From a bacterium (GTDB taxonomy: Bacteria; Cyanobacteriota; Vampirovibrionia; Vampirovibrionales; Vampirovibrionaceae), in the NCBI GenBank assembly GCA_030429585.1, contig JAUIEU010000001.1:1049994-1113993 (forward strand): 64,000 nt of DNA, given 5' to 3'. How positions within the stretch are numbered: position 1 is the first letter of the stretch; the number at the start of each line of letters is the position of its first letter. Positions 8,333 to 17,424 of this stretch are shown in pieces. The position numbers and the translations under genes are program-made. The notes under the pieces were generated by a model that was not told the DNA's origin, made no database searches, and worked only from the letters and a program-made list of their open reading frames with translations.

Positions 8333-10105
8333 ATGTCATCCACACCTGCCTCTACATCCGCCTTACCACTGCCACACACTAGCCCCACCCTGTGCGACCC
8401 GTTGCCCCTAACCGCCGACCAACAACAGCAGTTAGCAACCCATCTTTCTCAACAATTCAGCCAGTGGAAACAGGCCCGACAAGGCCTGGAAAACAAATGG
8501 GGCGAATGTTGGCAGGCTTATTTATGCGAGCTTAACCCCCTTAGCACCGATGCCTACAACGAAGGCCCAGACCGAAGCCGCGTTAGCCGACCCGTACTGT
8601 ACGAAGCGGTGGAAGGTATTCAATCCAACCTAATGAATGCCCTATTCCCCAGCGATGAACGGTTTTTTAGCGTGGTGGGGAAAACAGAAAAAGACCATGC
8701 CAACGCCAGCACCATAGAGAATTTTTTGCGCACAAAATTAGAAGCAACCGGCTTTAGTGAAAAGTTTGCCATGTTTTTAAAGCAAGCATTAATTACCGGT
8801 AACACGGTGGCCGCCGTACCATGGCAGCAACGCTGGCGCACCCGGCGGGTTAAGCAACCGGTGGAAGTGTTCGGTATGCCCATCCACCAGCGCACCACCA
8901 CCCAACAGCAACTCGTATTCCACGGGCCAGAGTTTGACGTGATTGATATGTTTGACTTTGTAATGGACCCGGATGCTGATCGCTTTGAAAACGCCACCGT
9001 TATCCACCGGGTAACACGTCCGTTAGCTTATTTAAAACAACACAAACAGACGTATCACAATACGGATAACATCCAAATTGATAGCGCCAATGAGGATGAT
9101 ACCGAAGGCCACAAACGTGCCCGAAAATCTGCCTTTGGCCTAAACAACACCGAAAAAAAGGCCACCCAACAGGATGTAACCCTGCTAGAAGTATGGGGCG
9201 ATTTTAAACTAAACGATGGCACCACTTACACCAACTATGTTTGTGTAATTGCCAACGGCCAGCATGTGCTACGGTTTGAACCCAACCCCTACGACCACGG
9301 CATGAAGCCCTTCGTGTTTACGAATTTAATTCCCGTGCCGAATGAAATTTATGGGATTGGAGCCATAGAAAAATCCTTAGGGTTACAACACGCCATTAAC
9401 ACCCTCACCAACCAAAAATTGGATCTCATTAATTTATCCATCAACAGCCCTTTTACCTACCTGATTAATGATGACGTGTTTGACCCGGCAAGCATTGTGA
9501 CTCGCCCTGGGGCGCTTATTCCTGTAAAAAGCCACGAAACCTTAAAACCCCTGCAATACCTCAACGATTTTACCATTGCATTTACCGAAATTGCCGATTT
9601 GAAATCGGAAATACAGGAAGCCACCGGTGCGCTAAACCTATTTAATGGGGTGGCTCAACCACGGCAACACAAAAAAACAGCCACAGAAATTGATGCCCTG
9701 ATTACTGGTGGCGCCCAAAAATTCAACACCTTAATTAGCCATTTAGAAAACACCGCCTTAGAGCCTTTTTTAGAAATGGTGTTTGAAAACGCCAAGCAGT
9801 TTTTAACCGAACCCCATACCCTTCGCCTGTCTAAACACGATGGCAGCCTAGAGTTTGTTGAATTGCTGCCCGAGGTTTTACAGCAATCCCAATGCCAGTT
9901 TCGGATTGATGGCAGCCAAGCAGCCAGTCTAAAAAACCAAGAGCTTGAAACCCTCATCGGGTTTATTCAGCTAGTGCAGCAGGCCCCAGAACTGAAAAGC
10001 CACATCAACATTATTCCGTTACTCAAAAAGATTTATCGGCGCCTTGGCTTTAAAGATGAAGACAGTATTTTTACAACCCCGCCCACCCACAAAAACACCA
10101 CATAA
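8333..10105 (+). CDS. Podovirus-type phage portal protein
   Basis: The portal forms the dodecameric ring at one capsid vertex through which DNA is packaged and released. The 590-residue product has the length and layout of short-tailed phage head-to-tail connectors: an N-terminal helical region with SRVSRPVLYEAVEGIQSNLM, a wing domain, and a C-terminal stem or crown region with the alternating helix pattern around TATEIDALITGGAQKF. A conserved-looking segment GIGAIEKSLGLQHAINTLTNQ is near residue 345. It is the first gene after the shared control element. Codon use resembles host genes, which suggests long residence. Confidence 0.85.
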   Translation: MSSTPASTSALPLPHTSPTLCDPLPLTADQQQQLATHLSQQFSQWKQARQGLENKWGECWQAYLCELNPLSTDAYNEGPDRSRVSRPVLYEAVEGIQSNLMNALFPSDERFFSVVGKTEKDHANASTIENFLRTKLEATGFSEKFAMFLKQALITGNTVAAVPWQQRWRTRRVKQPVEVFGMPIHQRTTTQQQLVFHGPEFDVIDMFDFVMDPDADRFENATVIHRVTRPLAYLKQHKQTYHNTDNIQIDSANEDDTEGHKRARKSAFGLNNTEKKATQQDVTLLEVWGDFKLNDGTTYTNYVCVIANGQHVLRFEPNPYDHGMKPFVFTNLIPVPNEIYGIGAIEKSLGLQHAINTLTNQKLDLINLSINSPFTYLINDDVFDPASIVTRPGALIPVKSHETLKPLQYLNDFTIAFTEIADLKSEIQEATGALNLFNGVAQPRQHKKTATEIDALITGGAQKFNTLISHLENTALEPFLEMVFENAKQFLTEPHTLRLSKHDGSLEFVELLPEVLQQSQCQFRIDGSQAASLKNQELETLIGFIQLVQQAPELKSHINIIPLLKKIYRRLGFKDEDSIFTTPPTHKNTT

Positions 10106-10142
10106 CGTATACACCCAAGCGAGATGAGAGAGACCCCATGCC

Positions 10143-10514
10143 ATGCAACATTGGCCCCACCACCACAACGATTCCCCACGCCAAGCTGCCACTAGCCTAA
10201 GTAGTGAATTCCCCCGCAGTGATGACGACCAAACCAGCGTGGAGGCACGCATACAATTTAAGCACCACGCCGAAACCATGGCCAGCTTACTGCAACACCC
10301 TGGCTGGAAAATGGTTAAAAAAATAAGTAAGCCCAGTATCAAAACCCGCATTATGGATACCGACGATCGCGAGGCATTTTTATACGAAGCGATTCGGGCG
10401 CAAGCCATTATGGAGGTGCTACAACTGCCAGCCAAAATTATTAAGCAGCACCAGCAACACTACCCAGCGCCCAACAGTAACCCTGGCGCCCCCAGCGAAA
10501 ACGGACACCCTTAA
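10143..10514 (+). CDS. Small protein between portal and scaffold genes, unknown
   Basis: A 123-residue protein I do not recognise. The N-terminus is His/Ser-rich and low in complexity. The central part (about 30-100) is predicted helical, with DDREAFLYEAIRAQAIMEVL, and the tail is Pro/Asn-rich. Its position between portal and scaffold genes suggests a virion or assembly role. The leader AGAGAGACCC lies 6 bases before the ATG, and the same ten bases precede two other genes of this cassette at a similar distance. Confidence 0.6.
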   Translation: MQHWPHHHNDSPRQAATSLSSEFPRSDDDQTSVEARIQFKHHAETMASLLQHPGWKMVKKISKPSIKTRIMDTDDREAFLYEAIRAQAIMEVLQLPAKIIKQHQQHYPAPNSNPGAPSENGHP

Positions 10515-10562
10515 ACCGAATACCCCCCTAACGCCCACACCACCCCTTGCGAGGCCCGACTT

Positions 10563-11324
10563 ATGCAGCCACCTTCCTCACTATCACTCAGCCCTTACCT
10601 GCCACCAGAAACCCCTGGTGTAGACCCTGCACCCCCCGCCGAAAACGTGGCCCAACCCAGCCCAAACCCAAATGCTGGCGACACGCCCAATGTAGGAAAT
10701 ACCATTACCGAAACCATAGACGCCCCCGACTACAGCGCCTTACTAGCCACCGACCCACTGGCCGCCATACAGGCCATTAGCCAACAAGTAGCAGAAACGG
10801 TGGCCGGTACCATTGCCGAGCAAGTGGCCCAAACCGTGGCAACCCAAGCGGTAGAAAACGCCATCGAATCCACCTTTACCGAGCACATGAGCCTACAACT
10901 CAGCACCATGCGAGATGAAGCTGAGCTGAACGGTCACCTACGTGTGTTTCGTAAAGAGCACCCCGACGCCGTGCCCTTTGAACCCTTTATTATGCAAGAA
11001 GTGGCCAGGCTCATCGATGCTGATGACGATGGTGTACTGGCCCCGTGGGATGAATTACTCGCCACCGCCTACACCAATTTTCAGGCCACCTTTAAAGACA
11101 CCCTAAAGCAACTCGACACGGCACCGGCCAAAGCGCCGACCAGCGGCGGAGCGGTTACCACGGAAGCATCGCCTCCCCACATGGAAGGCAGCACCCAACG
11201 AAACATGCCCCAAGCCCTACCCACCTATACCCGAAAACAAATTGCCCGCATGACCCCCGCAGAATTTACTAAGCACGAAGCGGCTATTGAAGCCGCCCTA
11301 AAGCACGGACGAATTCGCCCTTAA
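10563..11324 (+). CDS. Probable phage capsid scaffolding protein
   Basis: A 253-residue acidic protein placed directly before the major capsid gene, where scaffolding proteins normally sit. It has a Pro-rich N-terminus, a long helical segment with heptad-like repeats (about 65-120), and a basic helical C-terminus, TRKQIARMTPAEFTKHEAA, resembling the coat-binding ends of scaffold proteins. The sequence DADDDGVLAPWDE resembles a calcium-binding EF-hand loop with its final acidic residue one position late. Assignment rests on gene order and composition, not on a recognised domain. Confidence 0.65.
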   Translation: MQPPSSLSLSPYLPPETPGVDPAPPAENVAQPSPNPNAGDTPNVGNTITETIDAPDYSALLATDPLAAIQAISQQVAETVAGTIAEQVAQTVATQAVENAIESTFTEHMSLQLSTMRDEAELNGHLRVFRKEHPDAVPFEPFIMQEVARLIDADDDGVLAPWDELLATAYTNFQATFKDTLKQLDTAPAKAPTSGGAVTTEASPPHMEGSTQRNMPQALPTYTRKQIARMTPAEFTKHEAAIEAALKHGRIRP

Positions 11325-11406
11325 CCCCCACCAAGGGTAACCCCTAACCACCCTTTACAGACACCCCTACCAAAGCACACCCCCTAACCCTATAAGGAGC
11401 CTGACC

Positions 11407-12243
11407 ATGGCCGTCAGTAACTTTATCCCTGAAGTGTGGAGCCAAAAACTCCTGAAAATTTTTGATAACAATGCCGTCATGGCAAACCTGGTAAACCGAG
11501 ACTACGAAGGCGACATTCAATCCGCTGGCGACGTGGTAAAAGTGCGCACCTTTGGCGATGTAACCATTAGCGACTATACCCGCGACATGACGCTGTCTTT
11601 CCAAGCGCTAACAGACCCCATGCAGGAACTCACCATTGATCAGCAAAAATATTTTGCCTTTAAAGTGGATGACTTGGACAAAGCCCAAGCCAATGTGGAT
11701 ATTTTAGAAGGCTACACCAAGCGTGCCGCCATTGGCATCCGCAATGTGATTGATAGCCACCTACTGGCCCACTATACCGATGCCGATGCAGGCAACGTGA
11801 TTGGCACCGACGTGAGCCCAATTGCCTTAACCAGCAGCAATATTTATGGCTACATTGCTGATATGGGCGAGCTGTTAGATGGCAATAGCATCCCCAGCGA
11901 AGACCGCAACTTGGTGATTACCCCTAAGATTAAAACCTTGCTACTTAAATCCGATGAGTTTACCCGCGCCAGCAGCTTGGGCGACCAAGTGGTGCAAAAC
12001 GGCTACATCGGCAACGTGGCTGGGTTCTCTGTGCATGTATCCACCAACCTAAGCCCCGTTAGTGGCGTGGCCAACCTAATGGCCTTTACTCCGGATTTCG
12101 TTTCCTTGGCCAGCCAAGTGAATAATATTGAGCATGTGCGCCCCTACGATATGTTTGCCGATGCGGTAAAGGGCCTGTACATGTACGGTTCTAAAGCCTT
12201 CCACCCTACCGCTTGCGCCGTACTAAAAACGGATACCGTATAA
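11407..12243 (+). CDS. HK97-fold major capsid protein
   Basis: A 278-residue coat protein. Features that fit the P22-like/HK97-fold coat family include the N-terminal AVSNFIPEVWSQKLLKIFDNN, a central spine with IDQQKYFAFKVDDLDKAQ, RAAIGIRNVIDSHLLAHY, and a C-terminal core with SLGDQVVQNGYIGNVAGFSV and VRPYDMFADAVKGLYMYGSK. The ribosome site AAGGAG at 8 bases is the best in the cassette, as expected for the most abundant virion protein. The following 256 bases (12244-12499) hold no clear gene. They contain a weak hairpin followed by eight T (about 12432-12439) that might attenuate downstream expression. Confidence 0.88.
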   Translation: MAVSNFIPEVWSQKLLKIFDNNAVMANLVNRDYEGDIQSAGDVVKVRTFGDVTISDYTRDMTLSFQALTDPMQELTIDQQKYFAFKVDDLDKAQANVDILEGYTKRAAIGIRNVIDSHLLAHYTDADAGNVIGTDVSPIALTSSNIYGYIADMGELLDGNSIPSEDRNLVITPKIKTLLLKSDEFTRASSLGDQVVQNGYIGNVAGFSVHVSTNLSPVSGVANLMAFTPDFVSLASQVNNIEHVRPYDMFADAVKGLYMYGSKAFHPTACAVLKTDTV

Positions 12244-12499
12244 CCCTCTCCACAGCGATACTCCCGTCCCCATTATCGGCGGTAGCCCGGCATGGCCTGC
12301 GCCTGGATGATGATGCCCCATTATCACCCTGATTAACCTGTTGCCCACGCTTTGCCACCTCCCTGACACACCCCCTTGCCCTTCCACAATGCCTTGGTAC
12401 ACCTTGCCGCAGGCATGGGCACTGCCGCCGATTTTTTTTAATTGTCCCTTTCTGCTTTTGTCCTTTGCTGTATTCACCTTAACGGAACCCTCAACGCCT

Positions 12500-12745
12500 A
12501 TGTCTGCTTCGCAACCCCACCCTCATCCGTCTCGCGCCTATGCCGCCAACGGTTATGCTGCCCCTGCTAACAAATCGACCAAGGCCCATTACGGCCAGCG
12601 CGCCGTATGGCGATGCCAAAACAATACCAGCGGGCGTGTCCACACCATCCACGGCCCATTGGCACAAATTTTAAACCGCTACCCCAACGACTACCAACTT
12701 ACTTTTTTAGGCACCGAACGCCCCAGCAATCGTTGGTTTGGCTAA
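12500..12745 (+). CDS. Small protein in phage-like cassette, unknown
   Basis: An 81-residue basic protein with a low-complexity N-terminus and a compact C-terminal part, about 30-81, with several aromatic and basic residues. I do not recognise it. Its place after the capsid gene suggests a decoration or completion role, but this is inference. The frame stays open upstream to an ATG at 12341. I prefer the ATG at 12500 because the upstream part lies over the weak hairpin and T-run and has atypical composition. Confidence 0.5.
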   Translation: MSASQPHPHPSRAYAANGYAAPANKSTKAHYGQRAVWRCQNNTSGRVHTIHGPLAQILNRYPNDYQLTFLGTERPSNRWFG

Positions 12746-12828
12746 GGCTTACCGCCGAAAAAAACCAAGCACTCTACCCGTTTTTTACACCACGTTTTAC
12801 ACCCGCCCTTAACAGAGAGACCCCTGCC

Positions 12829-13491
12829 ATGCCCAGCACCACTACTTTTTTGCAACTGGTAAACCGCATTTTGCAGCAAACCGGCCAACGGCAGGTAACC
12901 ACATTGGTGGGCGCCGATACCCCTGTGACCCAAACCATGACCTTAGTAAACCATGTGTTGTTAAGTGTCATGCACACCGTGGATAGCAGCCGACTACTCA
13001 AATCATCAACGGCCAGCATTACCAGTGGCAGCGCTACCGTTACCCTAGCCAGCGATGCCAGCATCGATACCTTAGTGGGTGATTCTTTAGTGGTGGAAAG
13101 TAACCAGCACCCATTGTTAGAAATTAACGCCAACCACCCACGGGTTACCCAAACCACCATTGCCGGGCTTACCGGTAACCCTACCTGGTTTACCCGCCAA
13201 GGCGATACCCTAACCCTGCTGCCCACGCCAGACGCCAACGACACCCTGCACTACCAATACCACCAACTGCCAACAGAACTCTCCGCCGATGCAGACACCT
13301 TACCCATCCCCGAGCCCTGGGTACCCACCATTGCCATTGGGGCCCAAGCCCTGCTAGAAAAATTTTTAGGGGAAAAAGACTACCCCGTAACCTACCAATT
13401 ATACCAAGAGCATTTGCTTCGCCTTAAAACCCATGCCCCTACCCACCGCCAACCTCGTATGCAAGGGCCTTACAAAGGTTACCAAGCCTAA
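12829..13491 (+). CDS. Phage head-tail adaptor-like protein
   Basis: A 220-residue protein whose layout resembles podovirus adaptor or head-completion proteins. It has an N-terminal helix (FLQLVNRILQQTGQRQVTTL), a central beta domain with HPLLEINANHPRV and TRQGDTLTLLPTPDANDTL, and C-terminal helices with PWVPTIAIGAQALLEKFLG. This alpha-beta-alpha pattern and its position between capsid and nozzle genes support the call. The ATG at 12829 follows AGAGAGACCC by 5 bases. A longer frame opens at 12607 but overlaps the preceding small gene. Confidence 0.7.
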   Translation: MPSTTTFLQLVNRILQQTGQRQVTTLVGADTPVTQTMTLVNHVLLSVMHTVDSSRLLKSSTASITSGSATVTLASDASIDTLVGDSLVVESNQHPLLEINANHPRVTQTTIAGLTGNPTWFTRQGDTLTLLPTPDANDTLHYQYHQLPTELSADADTLPIPEPWVPTIAIGAQALLEKFLGEKDYPVTYQLYQEHLLRLKTHAPTHRQPRMQGPYKGYQA

Positions 13492-13564
13492 CCTAACCTT
13501 ACCCTGTTCTACCCCCCCCTCCCATTGTTTTTAGATACGCCGAACCAGAGAGACCCATGCCGCC

Positions 13565-15139
13565 ATGCCTACCAAACTCTTTCGATTTTTTGACAACACC
13601 GGTGGCCTGAACCTGCGCTACCACGACACCCTACTGGCGGATACCGACGCCGAAGAAATTGAGAATCTGCATTTTACCAGCAACGGCGCCTGGAGCAGCC
13701 ACGACGTGGGGTACCGCACCTTAAACACCTCGCCCATGGCCACAGGGGCCACCGTCACCGGGTTGGTACAGTTTAAAACGGAAACCGTCCAATCCCACCT
13801 GGTGGCTGCTGCGGGCACCAAGCTGTATACCATTAGCCCTGGCGATGGCACCCTAACCCAACGCCATACTGGCCTAACCACCACCACCACCCCCATGACC
13901 TTTGTGACTTTTCAGGGAATTTTAATTGGCTTTAATGGGCAAGATACCCCCATTACCTGGGATGGCATTAACGACCCTGTGTCGTTAAATGGTTGGTCGC
14001 CCGCCATTACCGGGCTAAGCGTCGGCAAACCCAGTTTTGGGGCCGTGTATGCCAACCGCTTAGTGGTCGCCGGCGATAGCGATAACCCTAGCATGCTGTA
14101 TATTAGCGAACTGGAAAACCCGGAGCGATTTACCCCAGAAAGTATCCCCACGGATGCCAGCGCTGGGGCCATCCAAGTTTCGCCCGGAGACGGGCAGCAC
14201 ATTACCGGCCTAAAAACCCTGTATTTGCCGCTAGAAAACCAGGAAGTGTTGCTCGTTTTTAAAGAGTTTTCCACCTACATGCTAACCGGCACCACCGCCA
14301 GCGAGTTTACCATTAGCCAAATATCCAGCGAGTTTGACGCCGTTAATCACAACAGTATTGTGCTAGTAGGCAATGATGTGATGTTTCTCAGCGCCGAAGG
14401 TATTACCAGCTTGTCTACCGCCACCTTGCAGGGTAACCTAACCACTCAGTTTGTATCTCGCAATTTACAGCCCCAAATTAACCGACTCAATAGTTACCAA
14501 TTACACCACAGTGTGGCCATCCATTTGCGCCACCGTAATGAAGTGTGGTGGTGCGTGCCCGATGGCGGCAACACCCAAAACCAACGCATACTCGTGATGA
14601 ATTATGGCGAGAACAAACCCATCTGGAGCCGCCGCAGCGGCATTACCGCCGCCAGTGCCGTTGTGCTAAACAACACCCTATACACCGGTACCTATACAGG
14701 CTTTCTTCAGCAACAATTGGTGGGTAGTAATTACGATGGCGACCCCATTGACTGGACCTACCGCACCCCTTTTTACGATTTTGGCGCCCCTCGGCAACGC
14801 AAACGCATCCGAGAAGTGGAGCTATACCTAAAGCAACTCACCCAGGCGACCCTGACCGTCACCTCGGCGTGGGACATCCGCCGCAACACCGCCGCCCAAG
14901 AAACCCGCCAATTGGCCACCACCCCCGATGTGGGGAGTGCCCTGTTTGGTACAGCCACCTATGGTAGCGATACCTACGGCCTGGCTGGGGTTGCCATTGT
15001 GGCCCTATCCCCCAATGGTAGCGGGCGGCAATGCGGCGGATACGCCCATAGAACTGCAAGGCTGGACGATTACCACCTTGTTTGGTGGACTCAAATAGTT
15101 GTCTATCACGCATCCGGCCCTGCACCCAACCGGAGATGA
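13565..15139 (+). CDS. Phage tail nozzle/stopper-like protein, apparently frameshifted near its end
   Basis: A 524-residue beta-rich protein with repeated blades, such as VQSHLVAAAGTKLYTISPGDG, FVTFQGILIGFNGQDTPITWDG and EVLLVFKEFSTYMLTGT, as expected for a beta-propeller nozzle or stopper that closes short phage tails. The last 50 or so residues look like nonsense (Arg/His/Trp-rich). From about 15005, the +1 frame instead reads TPIELQGWTITTLFGGLK and stops at 15098, which looks like a natural end for this family. The switch maps to the run of five C at about 15009-15013, so one base is probably in excess there. Confidence 0.7.
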   Translation: MPTKLFRFFDNTGGLNLRYHDTLLADTDAEEIENLHFTSNGAWSSHDVGYRTLNTSPMATGATVTGLVQFKTETVQSHLVAAAGTKLYTISPGDGTLTQRHTGLTTTTTPMTFVTFQGILIGFNGQDTPITWDGINDPVSLNGWSPAITGLSVGKPSFGAVYANRLVVAGDSDNPSMLYISELENPERFTPESIPTDASAGAIQVSPGDGQHITGLKTLYLPLENQEVLLVFKEFSTYMLTGTTASEFTISQISSEFDAVNHNSIVLVGNDVMFLSAEGITSLSTATLQGNLTTQFVSRNLQPQINRLNSYQLHHSVAIHLRHRNEVWWCVPDGGNTQNQRILVMNYGENKPIWSRRSGITAASAVVLNNTLYTGTYTGFLQQQLVGSNYDGDPIDWTYRTPFYDFGAPRQRKRIREVELYLKQLTQATLTVTSAWDIRRNTAAQETRQLATTPDVGSALFGTATYGSDTYGLAGVAIVALSPNGSGRQCGGYAHRTARLDDYHLVWWTQIVVYHASGPAPNRR

Positions 15140-15145
15140 TGTCTT

Positions 15146-15466
15146 ATGATTAACCCTTTTAACCTTTCGTTTAAACTGCCTGCCCTGCTTGGGCTAGCCA
15201 ACAAACTGCTACCGTGGCTCAACCGGTTTGGTGTTATTCGCCTGCTGGCGGGTAAAAGCACCATCATGGCCATGCACCTAATGAGTGTGATTGTGGATGC
15301 CCGCGATAGTGGCAACACCAAACACCTGATTAAAGAAATTTACCCCCTACTGCCTAAAACATGGGTGGCCCCCCACGGCCCCGCCACCGAAAAAGAACTA
15401 CAAGAGGCGGTAAAGCAAGGCATTGTGTTTGCCCGCACCGTCAGTGCCTTAGCCCATAAAGAGTAA
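15146..15466 (+). CDS. Small last gene of phage-like cassette A, unknown
   Basis: A 106-residue protein, not recognised. The N-terminal half is hydrophobic or amphipathic (PALLGLANKLLPWLNRFG, then STIMAMHLMSVIV) and could contact a membrane. The C-terminal half is charged and helical. A ribosome site GGAG lies upstream. As the last gene before the terminator it could be a holin-like or accessory protein, but nothing in the sequence establishes that. Confidence 0.55.
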   Translation: MINPFNLSFKLPALLGLANKLLPWLNRFGVIRLLAGKSTIMAMHLMSVIVDARDSGNTKHLIKEIYPLLPKTWVAPHGPATEKELQEAVKQGIVFARTVSALAHKE

Positions 15467-15506
15467 AGGGCCCGCTATAAAACGGTATAACGCCCTAATC
15501 ATTCCC

Positions 15507-15539
15507 ACCCCCTGGCCACGATGGCTGGGGGTTATTTTT
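15507..15539 (+). terminator. Intrinsic terminator closing phage-like cassette A
   Basis: ACCCCC plus GGCCA pair with TGGC plus GGGGGT around a CGA loop, with one small bulge, and are followed by TTATTTTT. The structure lies 41 bases after the last cassette gene and about 85 bases before lepA, so cassette A has its own transcript end and is separated from lepA. Confidence 0.8.
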
Positions 15540-15624
15540 GTAATGATCGCCACAAGGCTGGTCTTTTAGCTACAATGGAAGACATCACACCTTATACCCT
15601 AAACTGATTGAGCCTTCTGGCCTT

Positions 15625-17424
15625 ATGTCTACCCCAAACCTGCTTCGTAATTTTTGCATTATTGCCCATATCGACCATGGTAAATCCACCATCGCCGACC
15701 GCTTGCTAGAAACCACCCAAACCATCGAAAAACGCCTAATGAAAGAGCAGGTGATGGATACGCTGGATTTAGAACAAGAGCGCGGCATTACCATTAAGCT
15801 GCAAGCCGCCCGCATGCAGCACACCCATACCGATGGCCAAACCTATACCCTAAACCTGATTGATACCCCCGGCCACGTGGATTTTAGCTACGAAGTAAGC
15901 CGCAGCCTACAAGCCTGCGAAGGCGCCCTATTGGTAGTGGATGCCGCCCAAGGTGTGGAAGCCCAAACCATCGCCAACGTGTACATGGCCATCGAGAACG
16001 ATTTAGAAATTATCCCGGTGATTAACAAAATTGATTTGCCAGCAGCTGAACCCGAGCGAGTAATGAAAGAAATTGAAGACGCCCTAGGCATTGATTGCAG
16101 CAATGCCATTATGTGCAGCGCTAAAAGCGGCCTAGGCATTGATGATATTTTAGCAGCCATTGTAGAACGCGTACCCCAGCCCGTGGTAGAGCCTGATAAA
16201 CCCCTACGGGCCCTGGTGTTTGATAGCTATTTTGACCAATACCTTGGCATTATCGCCTATATAAGAGTGATTGACGGGCAGCTAAAAAAAGGCGACCGCA
16301 TCCGGTTTATGGAAAACGACCGCACCTATGATGTGACGGAAATTGGAACCATGAGCCCCGCCCGAAACCAAGGCACCGAGCTAAACAGCGGCGAAGTTGG
16401 CTACGTGGCCGCCAGCATTAAAGAAATGGGCTACTTTGTAGGCGATACCATTACCACCAAAACCAACGGTGCCACAGAGCCTCTGCCGGGTTACAAAAAA
16501 GCGGTACCCATGGTGTTTTGCGGCATGTACCCGGTAGATAATGATGATTACGGCGATTTTACTGATTCGTTAGAAAAGTTAAAGCTAAACGATGCCAGCC
16601 TAACCTTTGAGCCAGAAAGCAGCGAGGCCTTGGGCCACGGATTCCGCTGCGGATTTTTGGGCCTGCTGCACATGGAAATTATCCAAGAGCGGCTAGAGCG
16701 CGAATACGACCTAGACCTAATTACCACCGCCCCAAGCGTGGTATACCACGTGCATACGAATGATGGCAAAATGCTAGCCATTGATAACCCTGCCCGATTG
16801 CCAGAACCCACCTACCGCGAATTTATTGAAGAACCGTGGGTGCGTGTGGATATTATTGTGCCCAAAGAATATGTGGGCACCTTAATGGAGCTTAGCCAAG
16901 ACCGCCGCGGCGTGTTTATTGGCATGGATTACATTGACCCTCAGCGCGTTAACCTAAAATACGAGCTGCCCCTAAACGAAATTGTGAGCGACTTTTACGA
17001 CCACTTAAAAAGCCGAAGCAAAGGCTATGCCAGCATGGATTATCACTTTAGCAAGTACGAAAAAAGCGACTTGGTAAAGCTGGATGTATTGGTTAATAGC
17101 GAGCCGGTAGATGCCCTTAGCGCTATTGTTCACCGTAGCAAAGCCCGTGGGGTTGGGCTATTGCTTGCCCAAAAGTTAAAAGATATTATCCCCCGCCAAA
17201 TGTTTGAAATACCCATCCAAGCAGCGATTGGGGGCAAGGTATTAGCCCGTACCAACGTTAAGGCCATGCGCAAAAACGTATTAGACAAGTGCTATGGCGG
17301 CGATATTACCCGTAAACGAAAACTATTAGAGAAGCAAAAGAAGGGTAAAAAGCGGATGAAGGCCATTGGTAGCGTGGAAATCCCCCAAGAGGCCTTTATG
17401 GCCGTACTTAAAATGAACGACTAA
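15625..17424 (+). CDS. lepA: Elongation factor 4 (LepA), back-translocating GTPase
   Basis: A 599-residue ribosome-associated GTPase of the EF-G family, the usual LepA length. G1 AHIDHGKST is at residues 13-21, DTPGHVDF near 80 and NKID near 134. Domain II, domain III, the EF-G-like domain V and the LepA-specific C-terminal domain are all present, ending in [20 protein letters not shown]. It is transcribed alone after the cassette A terminator. No anomaly seen. Confidence 0.97.
   Translation: MSTPNLLRNFCIIAHIDHGKSTIADRLLETTQTIEKRLMKEQVMDTLDLEQERGITIKLQAARMQHTHTDGQTYTLNLIDTPGHVDFSYEVSRSLQACEGALLVVDAAQGVEAQTIANVYMAIENDLEIIPVINKIDLPAAEPERVMKEIEDALGIDCSNAIMCSAKSGLGIDDILAAIVERVPQPVVEPDKPLRALVFDSYFDQYLGIIAYIRVIDGQLKKGDRIRFMENDRTYDVTEIGTMSPARNQGTELNSGEVGYVAASIKEMGYFVGDTITTKTNGATEPLPGYKKAVPMVFCGMYPVDNDDYGDFTDSLEKLKLNDASLTFEPESSEALGHGFRCGFLGLLHMEIIQERLEREYDLDLITTAPSVVYHVHTNDGKMLAIDNPARLPEPTYREFIEEPWVRVDIIVPKEYVGTLMELSQDRRGVFIGMDYIDPQRVNLKYELPLNEIVSDFYDHLKSRSKGYASMDYHFSKYEKSDLVKLDVLVNSEPVDALSAIVHRSKARGVGLLLAQKLKDIIPRQMFEIPIQAAIGGKVLARTNVKAMRKNVLDKCYGGDITRKRKLLEKQKKGKKRMKAIGSVEIPQEAFMAVLKMND

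Noticed and set aside
12341-12499. Upstream extension of the small gene at 12500
   Set aside because: The extension crosses a weak hairpin with a T-run and has hydrophobic, unconserved-looking content; the ATG at 12500 is simpler.
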